Assembly: GCA_910584365.1 (NCBI GenBank)
Contig: CAJUAF010000006.1
Span: 62,001-126,000, forward strand
DNA: 64,000 bases
Reading direction: 5' to 3'
Origin: an uncultured Muribaculaceae bacterium
Lineage (GTDB): Bacteria > Bacteroidota > Bacteroidia > Bacteroidales > Muribaculaceae
Below, piece after piece: positions 32,997-42,391 of this stretch. The first letter of the stretch is position 1. Each line of letters starts with the position of its first letter. The notes beneath the pieces were generated by a model. That model searched no databases. It was not told where the DNA came from and saw nothing but the letters and a program-made list of their open reading frames with translations. The translations under genes were made by a program, and so were the position numbers.

Positions 32997-33079
32997 CGAA
33001 TCTTCGGAAAGGTATGACACGCGGAGGTGTCGCGTATTTGCCACGCCAGCATGGCGACTTTCGCGAATGCGCCCCGGCT

Positions 33080-33826
33080 TCAGAAGTTGTAACCCACGGA
33101 GATGTTGACCAGATTGCGGCGGATCGAACGCCCCAGGTCGACGTTATAGGGTCCGCAGGGGATAACGGAGGCCGATTTCATCTTTGTGATGCCCACCGAG
33201 CCGCCGACGGTCATGTAATAGCGCTGGTAGGTAAGTCCCACTCCGAAATTCCACTGGAGATCGACGTGCTTGTAGCCGTTGGTGCCGAAGGCGTCGACCG
33301 ATTCGGACTGCACGCGCTCGTTGCCGGGAGTGATTACCTCGTTCTGATGATAGCGGGCCACAAGGCTGAGATTAAGCTGCGGGCCTGTGAAGGCATGGAC
33401 CGACAGGTCGGGAGCGAAGTCGAAATGATAGCCCAGGTTAAGGGGGATGCGGAAACCGAAGTTACGCAGAGTGCCGTCAACCTGATAGGGAATATCGCGG
33501 GTGTTCTCTACGCCGGCTTCGTCGACCCAGGTCTGCTCGAAGAACTGCACTGTCGAGGTACCGAACACGTTGTAGAACAGATGAAGTCCCGGCTCGAAAT
33601 AGAAGTTGGCGACAACAGGGATATTGTAGACGGCGCCGACGCTGAATCCGGGCTTGTTGCTGAACATGGCGCCTCCGTTGGCCGCCGAGGATATGTCGAT
33701 ACCGGCTCTCACACCGAAGTAGGCGCGGTTTTCGGGATTGTCGAACAGATAGCTCTGCGCGCTTGCCGCGGGAATGGCGGAGAGAGCCAGAAGCATAAAC
33801 GCTGCTGCTTTTGCAAGTGCTTTCAT
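33080..33826 (-). CDS. PorT-like outer-membrane beta-barrel protein
   Basis: A 248-residue protein with a signal peptide (MKALAKAAAFMLLALSAIPA, then ASAQ), alternating hydrophobic strands and a C-terminal aromatic ending (NISVGYNF), typical of the small outer-membrane beta-barrel families of Bacteroidetes. Strand-turn patterns such as RAYFGVRAGIDISSA and NFGFRIPLNLGYHFD are visible. The specific role is unknown. It follows the PCMD lipoprotein gene by 61 bases on the same strand, so it may be the last gene of that operon. Confidence 0.8.
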   Translation of the reverse strand: MKALAKAAAFMLLALSAIPAASAQSYLFDNPENRAYFGVRAGIDISSAANGGAMFSNKPGFSVGAVYNIPVVANFYFEPGLHLFYNVFGTSTVQFFEQTWVDEAGVENTRDIPYQVDGTLRNFGFRIPLNLGYHFDFAPDLSVHAFTGPQLNLSLVARYHQNEVITPGNERVQSESVDAFGTNGYKHVDLQWNFGVGLTYQRYYMTVGGSVGITKMKSASVIPCGPYNVDLGRSIRRNLVNISVGYNF

Positions 33827-33887
33827 ATCAATTTGTTTTTAAGTTTAATACTGTTTGTCGGACGACTGTCGGTCCCTGAGCCGGGCA

Positions 33888-35516
33888 TCAGTAGTCGTAA
33901 AGAAGCTCGAGGTCGTCGAGACACATGACGGCACCCTCTCCTCCGGTGAAATAATCGCCGTATTTGCTCGAGGACGCCACCACGAGGATATACCTTGGCA
34001 CCCTTGAGGTGGAAGTATAGTCCAGGGTGATCTCGAAGGGAACATACTGCGGCACATCCTCGCCGCACTGCATCTTACCGTAGGCTATCACATCGGCGCC
34101 CGACGGGTTGAAGAGGTTGAGGTTGTTGGGATTCGTGCGGCACTCGAAAGGCTGCGGAGCGTCGATGAGCGCACACCATACGATACACGTGTCAGGCTCG
34201 CCCATCAGGTCCTTGAACTGAGTGTTGGTCTTGCTTATCGGGGCGGTCTTGTAATTGAAATAGCCGCGCAGACGGGTGGGACGCTGGGTAAACTCGCGGC
34301 CGAAAGAGAGGATACCGTTGGTGCCGTCGGTGCGCAGATAGACCCCGGCGAAGATACTTCCCGCCGCCAGCTTGCCGATCATACCGATTCCCTTGAACTC
34401 GGTTTTCAGCATGGCGGCACGCCCCGTACCGGTGGAGGTACTGTTTGTGGGAAGTACGTTACTGGAACCCAGTGTCGTGGCTCCCTTGTTGCCCGTGTCC
34501 CAGTAGGGAGTGGCTCCCTCTGCCCAGGGCTGCCATATCTTGCCGTTCTCCGACCAGTTTTCGAAATCGCTGTTGGGGAGCTGGACGATGGAGCCGGTGG
34601 TGAATCTCACGGTCTCTCCGAATTCCTCGCCGCTGTAAGCGCGGGCCTCGTAATCCGTCTCAGGATTCAATCCGGTCAGGCGCGCGTTGAACGTGCCGCC
34701 GGTGTTGGTAATCCATCCCGCGGGAGCTTTCTGCCACTCCTGCGTACCATACAGGCGGTATTCCACGCCATTGTCGGCTCCGTCGATTCCCGCGCCGTAA
34801 ATCCAGGCCACGTTGGTCCAGGCGTCAGCCCTGACGGTCTGGACGTTGGAGGTCACTTCCTCGCCGAAGATCGTCCAGGTGACATCCTCTCCGTAGGCGG
34901 TCAGGGTCACTTCCAGGGGGGAGGTAAGGTCGATGGTCTCTCCCGCCAGGGAGGGAGTGACCGTGGAACCGGCCGGCCCGAGCTTGGCCGTCAGCACTTT
35001 GACGGCTTTCAGACCGCCGTTGGCGCTCGACACTTCGACTTTCACCCGTCGGCCGCCGACATCGATGACCGAGGCCCCGACCTGGTTCTCGACCGTAAAA
35101 TAACGCTCGATGGTCTGCTCGCCGCGGATTACCCAGTCATAATCCTGGTAGAGACCCAGAGTGCAGATGAAATATTTCGAGAGGTCAAGGGGCTGGTCGA
35201 GATTTCCTTCCACCAGGCGTGCGCCGGGAGTGAGGGTATAGGAGGTGATTTCAACGGAACGGATATTGACCGTCTCGTCGAATACCAGGGTCACCAGGCG
35301 GTTGGCCGAGTCGATTTCCGCCGGTTTCAGAAGTCCGTCGGCTTCGACAGTGACGAAATTGGGCTGTATGCGTGGATAGGGGATATCGTTCTTGATACAC
35401 CCTCCGAGTGCGAAGATCATCAGCAGCCCCGGCACGATGCGGGCCGCCCATCCGGCATTCAGCCGACGCAGCCGGCTGAGGGACCCGGCAGGTTTATGAC
35501 ATCTGTTATTTGACAT
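33888..35516 (-). CDS. PCMD domain lipoprotein
   Basis: A 542-residue lipoprotein: the hydrophobic signal (IVPGLLMIFALGG, then C) is preceded by an unusually long basic N-region. Residues about 45-270 are immunoglobulin-like strands. Residues about 270-542 are a PCMD (putative carbohydrate metabolism) domain, with LPNSDFENWSENGKIWQPW near its start and PFEITLDYTSTSRVPRYILV near its end. PCMD proteins are common surface or periplasmic lipoproteins in Bacteroidales and have a jelly-roll fold. The substrate is unknown. It begins 12 bases after the stop of the 297-residue outer-membrane protein gene, so they form an operon. Confidence 0.85.
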   Translation of the reverse strand: MSNNRCHKPAGSLSRLRRLNAGWAARIVPGLLMIFALGGCIKNDIPYPRIQPNFVTVEADGLLKPAEIDSANRLVTLVFDETVNIRSVEITSYTLTPGARLVEGNLDQPLDLSKYFICTLGLYQDYDWVIRGEQTIERYFTVENQVGASVIDVGGRRVKVEVSSANGGLKAVKVLTAKLGPAGSTVTPSLAGETIDLTSPLEVTLTAYGEDVTWTIFGEEVTSNVQTVRADAWTNVAWIYGAGIDGADNGVEYRLYGTQEWQKAPAGWITNTGGTFNARLTGLNPETDYEARAYSGEEFGETVRFTTGSIVQLPNSDFENWSENGKIWQPWAEGATPYWDTGNKGATTLGSSNVLPTNSTSTGTGRAAMLKTEFKGIGMIGKLAAGSIFAGVYLRTDGTNGILSFGREFTQRPTRLRGYFNYKTAPISKTNTQFKDLMGEPDTCIVWCALIDAPQPFECRTNPNNLNLFNPSGADVIAYGKMQCGEDVPQYVPFEITLDYTSTSRVPRYILVVASSSKYGDYFTGGEGAVMCLDDLELLYDY

Positions 35517-35528
35517 ATCTGACGGATT

Positions 35529-36422
35529 TTAGATGAATACGGCCATGCCGAAGTTGATATTGAAGATATTGAACTTGAAGTTCGCGCCCGATGAGAACCG
35601 GGAGCCATCCTCCACGCCGTTGGTGGTCTGTTTCTCATGATGGAGCTTGACGCCGAAAACGCCGAAGCTGACATTGAAACTTACGTAGTCCATTATGAAT
35701 ACACAGATACCGGGGGAGAAGTTCAGAGCCGCGGTGACGGAATTCGTGCGGGTGTCGCGCAGCTGACCGTCATAGTAGCGCTTGAATCGCGAGGAGCCGG
35801 AGCCGAAAGCAAGGTCTATGTCGTTGAAGACCCCGAAGCGACGGTCGCGCCCCAGGCCGATGTAGTTTCGGTAGGATACGGAGCTGGTATAGCTCTGCTC
35901 GTAATAACTGACATCCTTGAGGGTGAAGTTGATGTCATCGTCGAAATCCATCGCCATGTTCGGCAGGTCGAGATTCCGGCGGGTGTAGACGAACTTGAGT
36001 CCGATCGACTGGTTGTTGCTGAAGAAATATGTAATCGAAGGCTGGATTGAATAAGCCTTGATGTTCAGGTCGAGGTTCTTGAGGATCGAGAGCATCTGCA
36101 CGTCGTCGGTGGAGAATTCGCCGTATGACGCCATCAGCCCGAAGGACCACTGTCCTTTTGGGATGAAGAGGTAGTTGAGCAGTCCGCGGTCATACCGGCC
36201 GTAGTTCTTTTGGGGAAGGACGATAGAGACGGTGTCCTCCCCTACGATTACTGTCTCGTTGAGTTCCGGGCGGTTCAACACCGTGGAATCCAGGGGTATT
36301 TTCTCCCCCTGGGAAAAGCGCTCGAGCAGGGGTATTCCGTCGGTCTGCGAGGGGGTGCGGGATGTTGCAGTCAATGCCAGTGCCGCAACCGTCATAAAGA
36401 AGATGAATAGTTTCTTTGTCAT
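35529..36422 (-). CDS. outer-membrane beta-barrel protein, paralogue A
   Basis: A 297-residue protein with a signal peptide and a short N-terminal extension, then a barrel-like domain starting at FIPKGQWSFGLMASYGEF and ending FKFNIFNINFGMAVFI. It shares clear sequence with the next gene upstream: IPKGQW-type start, RNYIGLGRDRRFGVFND against RNYISLGRSHRFGFFNE, and the same kind of final strand. I do not recognise a named family. It is in an operon with that paralogue (13-base gap) and the PCMD lipoprotein (12-base gap). Confidence 0.8.
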   Translation of the reverse strand: MTKKLFIFFMTVAALALTATSRTPSQTDGIPLLERFSQGEKIPLDSTVLNRPELNETVIVGEDTVSIVLPQKNYGRYDRGLLNYLFIPKGQWSFGLMASYGEFSTDDVQMLSILKNLDLNIKAYSIQPSITYFFSNNQSIGLKFVYTRRNLDLPNMAMDFDDDINFTLKDVSYYEQSYTSSVSYRNYIGLGRDRRFGVFNDIDLAFGSGSSRFKRYYDGQLRDTRTNSVTAALNFSPGICVFIMDYVSFNVSFGVFGVKLHHEKQTTNGVEDGSRFSSGANFKFNIFNINFGMAVFI

Positions 36423-36435
36423 GTCTGCTGCGGAT

Positions 36436-37173
36436 TTACAGGTAGAAAGCGACTCCGAAAGTTATGGAGAAGAGGTTGATTTTGAAGTTGGCCTGCTTGG
36501 AGTGGCGCGAGGAGTCGTAAATCTGGTCGGTAGTGCCGGAGGAATGGGAGTAGTTGAAACCCAGCACTCCGACGTTGACCTCTATCGCCGAGTAATTGTT
36601 GAGGAACATCACCATGCCCGGCGCAAGACCTATATTCATGTTCCAGTTCCGTTCGAAGGTGCCGGTCAGGTCCTGTCCGGTACCGCTGATTATCTTTGAC
36701 TCCCCTCCTCCGAACTGAAGCTGCACTTCGTTGAAGAAGCCGAACCGGTGGCTCCGGCCCAGGCTGATATAGTTGCGGAAGCAGGCCATCGCCGAATAGT
36801 TGTGGGAAATCTGGTAAAGGTTCTCGACGGTGTAGTCTGTCTCGGAATCCACCACCACGCGGGCGTTGTCGAGATGGGTGCGCGTGCGCGTATAAGTCAT
36901 TTTCCCTCCCGCCGCCAGGTTGTCCTTGAAACAGTACATCAGCATCGGGCTGATTTTATATGAATAGGTGTCGCCGTTGATATCTTCGACAATGAAAAAC
37001 TGATAGTTGTCCTGGTTGGACTGCGAGAAACTGACGTTCACTCCTGTAATCCATTGCCCTTTGGGGACAAAGGATATTTGCTCCAGGCCGCGTTTGAACT
37101 CCACCTGGGCATACAGCGACGCCGCCGCGGAGACAACCACGGTCAGCAATAATGACATTAGCCTTTTTATCAT
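36436..37173 (-). CDS. outer-membrane beta-barrel protein, paralogue B
   Basis: A 245-residue protein with the signal peptide MIKRLMSLLLTVVVSAAASL (YAQ cleavage region) and a barrel domain that is homologous to the downstream gene. The start at 37173 is chosen because the upstream in-frame ATG at 37221 would add 16 residues before a normal signal peptide. It is the first gene of the operon. The promoter is not clear; the best candidate is a near-consensus TAACTTTA on the minus strand near 37247-37254. Confidence 0.8.
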   Translation of the reverse strand: MIKRLMSLLLTVVVSAAASLYAQVEFKRGLEQISFVPKGQWITGVNVSFSQSNQDNYQFFIVEDINGDTYSYKISPMLMYCFKDNLAAGGKMTYTRTRTHLDNARVVVDSETDYTVENLYQISHNYSAMACFRNYISLGRSHRFGFFNEVQLQFGGGESKIISGTGQDLTGTFERNWNMNIGLAPGMVMFLNNYSAIEVNVGVLGFNYSHSSGTTDQIYDSSRHSKQANFKINLFSITFGVAFYL

Positions 37174-37357
37174 AGATAACACACTGTATCTAAAGCACTT
37201 AACCGCATTCACCACCATCATCGGGCAGTGAATGTAAAAATTTTTGTAAAGTTAAGGCTTTTTATCATATCGGGAAAGCGCGCAAACGTTAAAGTTTTTA
37301 ACACTGTAAAATCTACCAATAGCCCTGCTGCGGGGAACGCAGTGACGGATTTTTCGC

Positions 37358-37365
37358 TAATTTTG
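37358..37365 (+). promoter_or_regulatory. -7 box of the DUF4923 gene
   Basis: TAATTTTG followed by C, giving a leader of about 75 bases. No -33 TTTG is seen at 19-21 bases. Confidence 0.5.
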
Positions 37366-37445
37366 CAGATATTTTTCGTTTAATCAGACTTTTTATCCCG
37401 GGAAATGTTATTTTTCCAGGAGTCTGTCAGTACCTTATTATAAAT

Positions 37446-38282
37446 ATGAAAAAAATATTATTCGTGATTGCCGCGCTTTTCGTTCTCTCCGCAACATCAG
37501 TCCATGCCGCCCCCGACATACGCGATCTCCTCGGAGGTCTCGCCGGAGGCAGCTCACAAGGCTCCGGCGACAATGGTTCAGGTCTCGGAAACGCCATAGG
37601 GGGGCTGATTTCAGGACTTGTCGGCGAAAAGCAGCTCACGGAGGCCGACCTGGCCGGTGTCTATCGCTATAATGAACCGGCGATTTCTTTCCAGAGCGAC
37701 AATTTCCTGCAGCAGGCCGGGGGCGCCGCCGCTTCGGTGGTAATCAAGCAGAAACTCGAGCCTTATTACGAGAAAGCGGGGATGCAGAATCTCCAGGTGA
37801 CGCTCAACGCCGACAAGACCTGCGAATTCTCCCTGGGTCGCGTCAGACTTACCGGCACTTTCCAGCGGGATTCCGCCGTCACTGATGCCAACGTGTTCAT
37901 TTTCAACTTCAAGGCCATGAAGTCAATACCCGTGGCCCGCGCCGACGCCTATATCCAGCGCGTGGGCAGCAATCTTGTGATGACTTTCGATGCATCGAAG
38001 CTTATTACCCTGGTAAACGCCATAGCGAAAATCAGCGGCCGCGCCACTATTCAGAGCGCCGCGAAAATCCTGAACAGTTATGACGGTCTTAACTGCGGAT
38101 TCTCGCTGACCCGCACGGGAGATGCTCCCGGCCAGGGGGCGTCGCAGAGCGGCAGCGGCTCAGGCTCTTCCGCGGGCAGCGCATCCTCGGGTGCCGGTGC
38201 ATCGGAGAAAACCGATTCCGCAGCATCGGGTGGCCTGGGGAGCCTGCTGGACGCTCTGCGCCGCAAACAGAATCAGCAGTAA
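37446..38282 (+). CDS. DUF4923 family secreted protein
   Basis: A 278-residue protein with a signal peptide (MKKILFVIAALFVLSATSVH, then AA), a short glycine-rich segment, the conserved DUF4923 domain (about 55-220; LAGVYRYNEPAISFQSDNFL and VTLNADKTCEFSLGRVRLTG) and a C-terminal low-complexity Gly/Ser/Ala tail (about 225-270). The family is restricted to Bacteroidales and has no known function; it is probably periplasmic or outer-membrane associated. It ends 25 bases before the TrkH gene on the same strand. Confidence 0.85.
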   Translation: MKKILFVIAALFVLSATSVHAAPDIRDLLGGLAGGSSQGSGDNGSGLGNAIGGLISGLVGEKQLTEADLAGVYRYNEPAISFQSDNFLQQAGGAAASVVIKQKLEPYYEKAGMQNLQVTLNADKTCEFSLGRVRLTGTFQRDSAVTDANVFIFNFKAMKSIPVARADAYIQRVGSNLVMTFDASKLITLVNAIAKISGRATIQSAAKILNSYDGLNCGFSLTRTGDAPGQGASQSGSGSGSSAGSASSGAGASEKTDSAASGGLGSLLDALRRKQNQQ

Positions 38283-38307
38283 ACCGTCATCCTTCTGACC
38301 GACCGCC

Positions 38308-40161
38308 ATGTTTCCCTGGATTGACAGCTTCCGACGCCGCATGAGAATTCTCAGACAGTCTTATCTGAGAATCACGGCCCGTTCCGTGCCGGCCCTGCGG
38401 CTCGGAGGCAATATTCTGGGGATCACAGCGTTCTGCGCTTCGCTTGTCTGCCTTACGTCGCTGATTATCTATTTCGGCTTCGAACATACGTCGGCGGGGC
38501 TGCGTCATCTCCAGCGCATCATCCGGGGATGTCAGTGGATTTTTATCCTTCATGTCCTCTACGGCCTTCTCCCCTCCAGGAGTCCGCGTCCGAAAGGAAG
38601 AGCGGTCAAGTGGATTGTAGACACGGCTGTGCTGCTGACGCTGCTTCCGTTGCTTTATCCCCACCCCCATCATCCCTGGATTCCTGTTCTCGAACAGGTT
38701 CTCTATTCCAACCGTTTTCTGTTCCCCATCATGGGGGCCTACTGCGTTGTCGACATCTCTTTCGGGATAATCCGGCTGCTCCGCCGGCGCACAAATCCGT
38801 CGCTTATCCTCTCGGCAAGTTTTCTGCTTTTTATCTTTATCGGCTCGCTGCTGCTTATGATGCCGCGGTGTACGGTCGAGGGAATCGACTACTCCGACGC
38901 CTTGTTCGTTTCAACCTCCGCGGTCTGCATCACCGGCCTCACTTCGGTTGATGTCGCGCAGACGTTCACTCCCGCCGGGCTGCTGGTTCTCGCGTTCCTG
39001 ATTCAGATTGGCGGACTCGGGGTAATGACCTTTACCAGCTTCTTCGCCCTGTTTTTCAGCGGCAATACATCGATTTACAGTCAGCTGATTGTGCGCGACC
39101 TGATTTACTCCAAGTCAATGAACGCCCTGCTGCCGACTCTGCTCTATATCTTTTTCTTTACGGTAACGATCGAGATTGTCGGAGCCGCGGTAATTTTCCT
39201 GTCGGTCCACGGTTGCCTCGGTATGTCGCTGGAGGACGAACTGATATTCTCGGGTTTCCACGCTCTGTCGGCTTTCTGCAACGCCGGTTTCTCAAATGTA
39301 GAGGGAGGACTTTCCAATCCGGTGCTTCTCGCGTCATGCCGGAGCCTGTATATCATCGTATCGCTGCTGGTGATCGCGGGAGGAATCGGATTCCCGATTC
39401 TCGTAAATTTCCGCCAGGCTTTCGCGGGAGCGGTGCGGAATTTCTGGCGCTGGCTTACCCGCAAGCCCCGGCGCCGGCGTATCCTTCATGTCTATGACCT
39501 GAACACGAAGATCGTACTCGTCGCGTCGGCATGGCTGACCGTCGTCTCAACCTTTCTTTTTCTGCTCTTTGAATACGGCAATTCCCTTGCCGGTATGAGC
39601 CTTTCCGACAAGCTGATTCAGTCGTTTTTCAACTCTACGGTCCCCCGTTCGTCCGGATTCTCCTCGGTCAATCCGGCGGGATTCATGAATATAACCATCA
39701 TAATGTTCATGATTCTTATGTGGGTCGGCGGTGCATCCCAGTCTACGGCAGGCGGTATAAAGGTCAACACCGTAGCCACCATGATGCTGAATCTGAAAGC
39801 GATAATCCTCGGTCGCGACCGCGTGACGGCCTACCGGCGCACTATCGCCACGCACTCCATCCGCCGCGCCCACGCCGTAATCGCCCTGTCGATAATATCC
39901 CTGTCGGTCTACTGCCTGATAATCGCCGGCCTGGAACCGCATCTTCCGCTGAAAGCGGTGATATATGAGACGGTCTCGGCGCTGTTCACCGTCGGGACCT
40001 CCCTGGGAATCACCCCGCTGCTGTCGCTCCCGTCGAAAATCCTGCTATGCACGGCGATGTTTCTCGGGCGCGTGGGAATGATTTCCCTGCTGGTAGGCGT
40101 GGTTGGCGTCCATACCGATCCCCCCTACCGTTTCCCCTCCGACAACATCATAATCAACTGA
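38308..40161 (+). CDS. TrkH family potassium uptake protein
   Basis: A 617-residue integral membrane protein. The first 150 residues have extra hydrophobic segments of the long Bacteroidetes form, followed by the four repeated M1-P-M2 units of the Trk/Ktr superfamily. Pore-like loops are visible (STSAVCITGLTSVD, SAFCNAGFSNVEGGL, PRSSGFSSVNPAGF, FTVGTSLGITP). It forms the potassium channel subunit gated by the RCK protein encoded 26 bases downstream. A start at the eleventh residue (MRILRQ) is also possible. Confidence 0.93.
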   Translation: MFPWIDSFRRRMRILRQSYLRITARSVPALRLGGNILGITAFCASLVCLTSLIIYFGFEHTSAGLRHLQRIIRGCQWIFILHVLYGLLPSRSPRPKGRAVKWIVDTAVLLTLLPLLYPHPHHPWIPVLEQVLYSNRFLFPIMGAYCVVDISFGIIRLLRRRTNPSLILSASFLLFIFIGSLLLMMPRCTVEGIDYSDALFVSTSAVCITGLTSVDVAQTFTPAGLLVLAFLIQIGGLGVMTFTSFFALFFSGNTSIYSQLIVRDLIYSKSMNALLPTLLYIFFFTVTIEIVGAAVIFLSVHGCLGMSLEDELIFSGFHALSAFCNAGFSNVEGGLSNPVLLASCRSLYIIVSLLVIAGGIGFPILVNFRQAFAGAVRNFWRWLTRKPRRRRILHVYDLNTKIVLVASAWLTVVSTFLFLLFEYGNSLAGMSLSDKLIQSFFNSTVPRSSGFSSVNPAGFMNITIIMFMILMWVGGASQSTAGGIKVNTVATMMLNLKAIILGRDRVTAYRRTIATHSIRRAHAVIALSIISLSVYCLIIAGLEPHLPLKAVIYETVSALFTVGTSLGITPLLSLPSKILLCTAMFLGRVGMISLLVGVVGVHTDPPYRFPSDNIIIN

Positions 40162-40187
40162 TCGTTAACTATCCCCCTGAAAAAAAT

Positions 40188-40877
40188 ATGCGATATCTTA
40201 TCATCGGACTCGGAATATATGGCTCCAACCTCGCCCGTGACCTCACCGACATGGGCCATGAGGTTATCGGCGCCGACGTGCGTGCCGTCAATGTCGAAGC
40301 CATAAAGGACTATATCGCCACGGCTTATATCGTCGATTCCACCGACGAGGCGTCGCTGGCGGCTCTTCCGCTGAAAAACGTCGACCTGGTGATTGTAGCT
40401 ATCGGAGAGAATTTCGGCGCCAGCGTAAAGACCGTGGCGATTCTCCGGAAACTGGGCATCCGCAACATCTACGCCCGCGCTATCGACGGACTCCACCGCT
40501 CGATTCTCGAGGGGCTGCAGGTCAAACGTATCCTGACCCCGGAACAACGCGCCGCCCATGACCTTGTGAATGAAATCGGTCTGCACTCTCAGGTCGCTAC
40601 CCTCCGGGTAGCCCACGACACGTTTATAGCCCGTTTCACAGCTCCCGAGATATTCCTGCAGATGAAATACGAAGATCTTACTTCCGACCAGCTCCAGGGG
40701 CTTACCCTCGTAGCGGCTTCCCGTCCGGTCAAGACCAGCAATCTGCTCGGAATTTCCCACGACTCCCTCCGACTCCTCCCCCTCCCCTCTCCGGATCTGC
40801 GCGTTGAAGAGGGGGACAATCTTATATGCATGGGGACTCCATCGGCCTACAAAGCCCTTTTCCGATTGCTCTCCTGA
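40188..40877 (+). CDS. TrkA/KtrA-type RCK potassium regulatory protein
   Basis: A 229-residue cytoplasmic protein: RCK-N Rossmann domain (MRYLIIGLGIYGSNLARDL, with GxGxxG, and the acidic residue at the end of strand 2 in VIGADVR), then an RCK-C domain (about 140-229; APEIFLQMKYEDLTSDQLQG). Such proteins form nucleotide-binding octamers that gate TrkH/KtrB. The frame is also open back to 40047 inside TrkH, but the ATG at 40188 gives the normal family start. Confidence 0.93.
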   Translation: MRYLIIGLGIYGSNLARDLTDMGHEVIGADVRAVNVEAIKDYIATAYIVDSTDEASLAALPLKNVDLVIVAIGENFGASVKTVAILRKLGIRNIYARAIDGLHRSILEGLQVKRILTPEQRAAHDLVNEIGLHSQVATLRVAHDTFIARFTAPEIFLQMKYEDLTSDQLQGLTLVAASRPVKTSNLLGISHDSLRLLPLPSPDLRVEEGDNLICMGTPSAYKALFRLLS

Positions 40878-40977
40878 ACCTCAGCCGGGCGTAATACAGC
40901 GTCGTCACTATCATAATGGAGTCGTCACCCCGCAAAAGCGCCATCCATCCGCCCTGAAAAGCTCGACCCACGACATA

Positions 40978-41018
40978 AATAAAGACGATGCGCCCGAAGC
41001 AGGCACATCGTCTTTATT
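40978..41018 (+). terminator. intrinsic terminator of the Trk operon
   Basis: Thirteen-base arms AATAAAGACGATG (40978-40990) and CATCGTCTTTATT (41006-41018), then CTTTATT. It lies between convergent trkA and rpoD and may serve both strands. Confidence 0.8.
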
Positions 41019-41106
41019 CTTTATTCATTGTATATGAATCCTGCGTCCGGGTTACCGGCGGTTATCAGGCCGGAGGACGGGATATATATATCAAGAACAA
41101 ATTTGA

Positions 41107-41967
41107 TTATTGTCCGAGATAAGTCTTCAGCAGACGGGACTTCTGGCCCTTGAGGCGCCGGATAGCCTTTTCTTTGATCTGACGCACACGCTCGCGGGTA
41201 AGATCGAACTTGGCACCGATTTCCTCCAGGGTCATCTCCTGACAACCGATTCCGAAGAACATTTTCAGTATTTCCCGCTCGCGCTCGTGAAGCTGACGCA
41301 GGGCGCGGTCAACCTCTTTTGCAAGAGACTCCTGATTAAGGGTGGAGTCGGCCATAGGGCTGTCGTCATTAGTCAGTACATCCAGCAGGGAATTGTCCTC
41401 CCCTTCAACGAAGGGAGCATCCACGGAAATATGGCGTCCGGAGACCTTCAGCGTGTCGGCGACCTTGTCGACAGGCACGTCAAGCGTTTCAGCCAGCTCC
41501 TCGGGAGAGGGACGGCGCTCGTTCTCCTGCTCGAATTTCGACAGGGCCTTGGAAATCTTGTTCAGCGATCCCACCTGGTTCAGGGGCAGACGGACGATAC
41601 GGCTCTGCTCGGCAAGAGCCTGCAGAATCGACTGGCGAATCCACCATACCGCGTATGAAATGAATTTGAAACCTCGGGTTTCGTCAAACTTGCGGGCAGC
41701 TTTAATCAGTCCGAGGTTCCCCTCGTTGATAAGGTCGGGCAGGCTGAGCCCCTGGTTCTGATACTGCTTGGCTACCGAAACCACGAAACGGAGATTCGCG
41801 CGGGTAAGTTTCTCCAGCGCCACTTCGTCTCCTTCGCGGATTCGCTGGGCCAGTTCAACTTCCTGCTCTACCGTAATAAGGTCCTCGCGTCCAATCTCCT
41901 GGAGATATTTGTCGAGCGAGGCACTCTCGCGGTTCGTAATCGATTTGGATATTTTAAGTTGTCTCAT
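41107..41967 (-). CDS. rpoD: primary sigma factor RpoD/SigA, short Bacteroidetes form
   Basis: A 286-residue sigma-70 factor lacking the long N-terminal region 1.1 of E. coli, as is usual in Bacteroidetes. Region 1.2 (SLDKYLQEIGREDLITVEQE), region 2 (NLRFVVSVAKQYQNQGLSLP, RGFKFISYAVWWIRQSI), region 3 and region 4 (LTRERVRQIKEKAIRRLKG) are all present. It would recognise the TTTG/TAnnTTTG promoters seen throughout this window. The ATG at 41967 (MRQLKISKSITNRESASL) is preferred to 41985. A -7 box at 42113-42120 implies a leader of about 140 bases. Confidence 0.96.
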   Translation of the reverse strand: MRQLKISKSITNRESASLDKYLQEIGREDLITVEQEVELAQRIREGDEVALEKLTRANLRFVVSVAKQYQNQGLSLPDLINEGNLGLIKAARKFDETRGFKFISYAVWWIRQSILQALAEQSRIVRLPLNQVGSLNKISKALSKFEQENERRPSPEELAETLDVPVDKVADTLKVSGRHISVDAPFVEGEDNSLLDVLTNDDSPMADSTLNQESLAKEVDRALRQLHEREREILKMFFGIGCQEMTLEEIGAKFDLTRERVRQIKEKAIRRLKGQKSRLLKTYLGQ

Positions 41968-42391
41968 GCTATAATATACGCGCAATAAAGGTTAACTCTG
42001 CCTCCAAAGTCATCTGACACAAACCAAAACTGCCGGAGAAGCACTTTCCCGGCTGAAAAACAACGTGTTCCCTACTTTGTCGATGTCGCTTGGGGCCAAG
42101 CTATTCAGTTTACAAATTTAACGCTTTATTCCGAGAAAAAATTGCAATCCCCGCGTTAATCTATGTTAAAAGCACTTCCGACCAAATTTCAGCCAAATCT
42201 AAGCCGACTCTCCTCATAATCATATGACAAATTTGTCGACAGGAAAAAAGACAAAATAAAGACAAAATACCCTTATATTTTCAGACTTAATTTGCTAAAA
42301 AAGTCCCATACATCCGAAAAATGTATGACCGTTTAATAAAGAAAATCTCAGGCAGCAAACTAACTGACTGAGATTCTAAGTTTTAACTTTG
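41968..42391. other. 424-base region between rpoD and tRNA-Thr
   Basis: Contains a minus-strand -7 box TAAATTTG (42113-42120) for rpoD, a GCCGG/CCGGC hairpin in the rpoD leader near 42031-42055, a 12-base palindrome GACAAATTTGTC (42226-42237) and the tRNA terminator (42344-42375). The rest is AT-rich with no ORF. Confidence 0.5.
42344..42375 (-). terminator. terminator of the tRNA-Thr transcript
   Basis: Arms AATCTCAG (42344-42351) and CTGAGATT (42368-42375); on the minus strand followed by TTCTTTATT. It lies 17 bases from the tRNA 3' end. Confidence 0.65.

Noticed and set aside
40047..40187. N-terminal extension of the TrkA-like protein into TrkH
   Set aside because: The extension overlaps the TrkH coding region and does not match RCK proteins; the ATG at 40188 starts the Rossmann fold directly.
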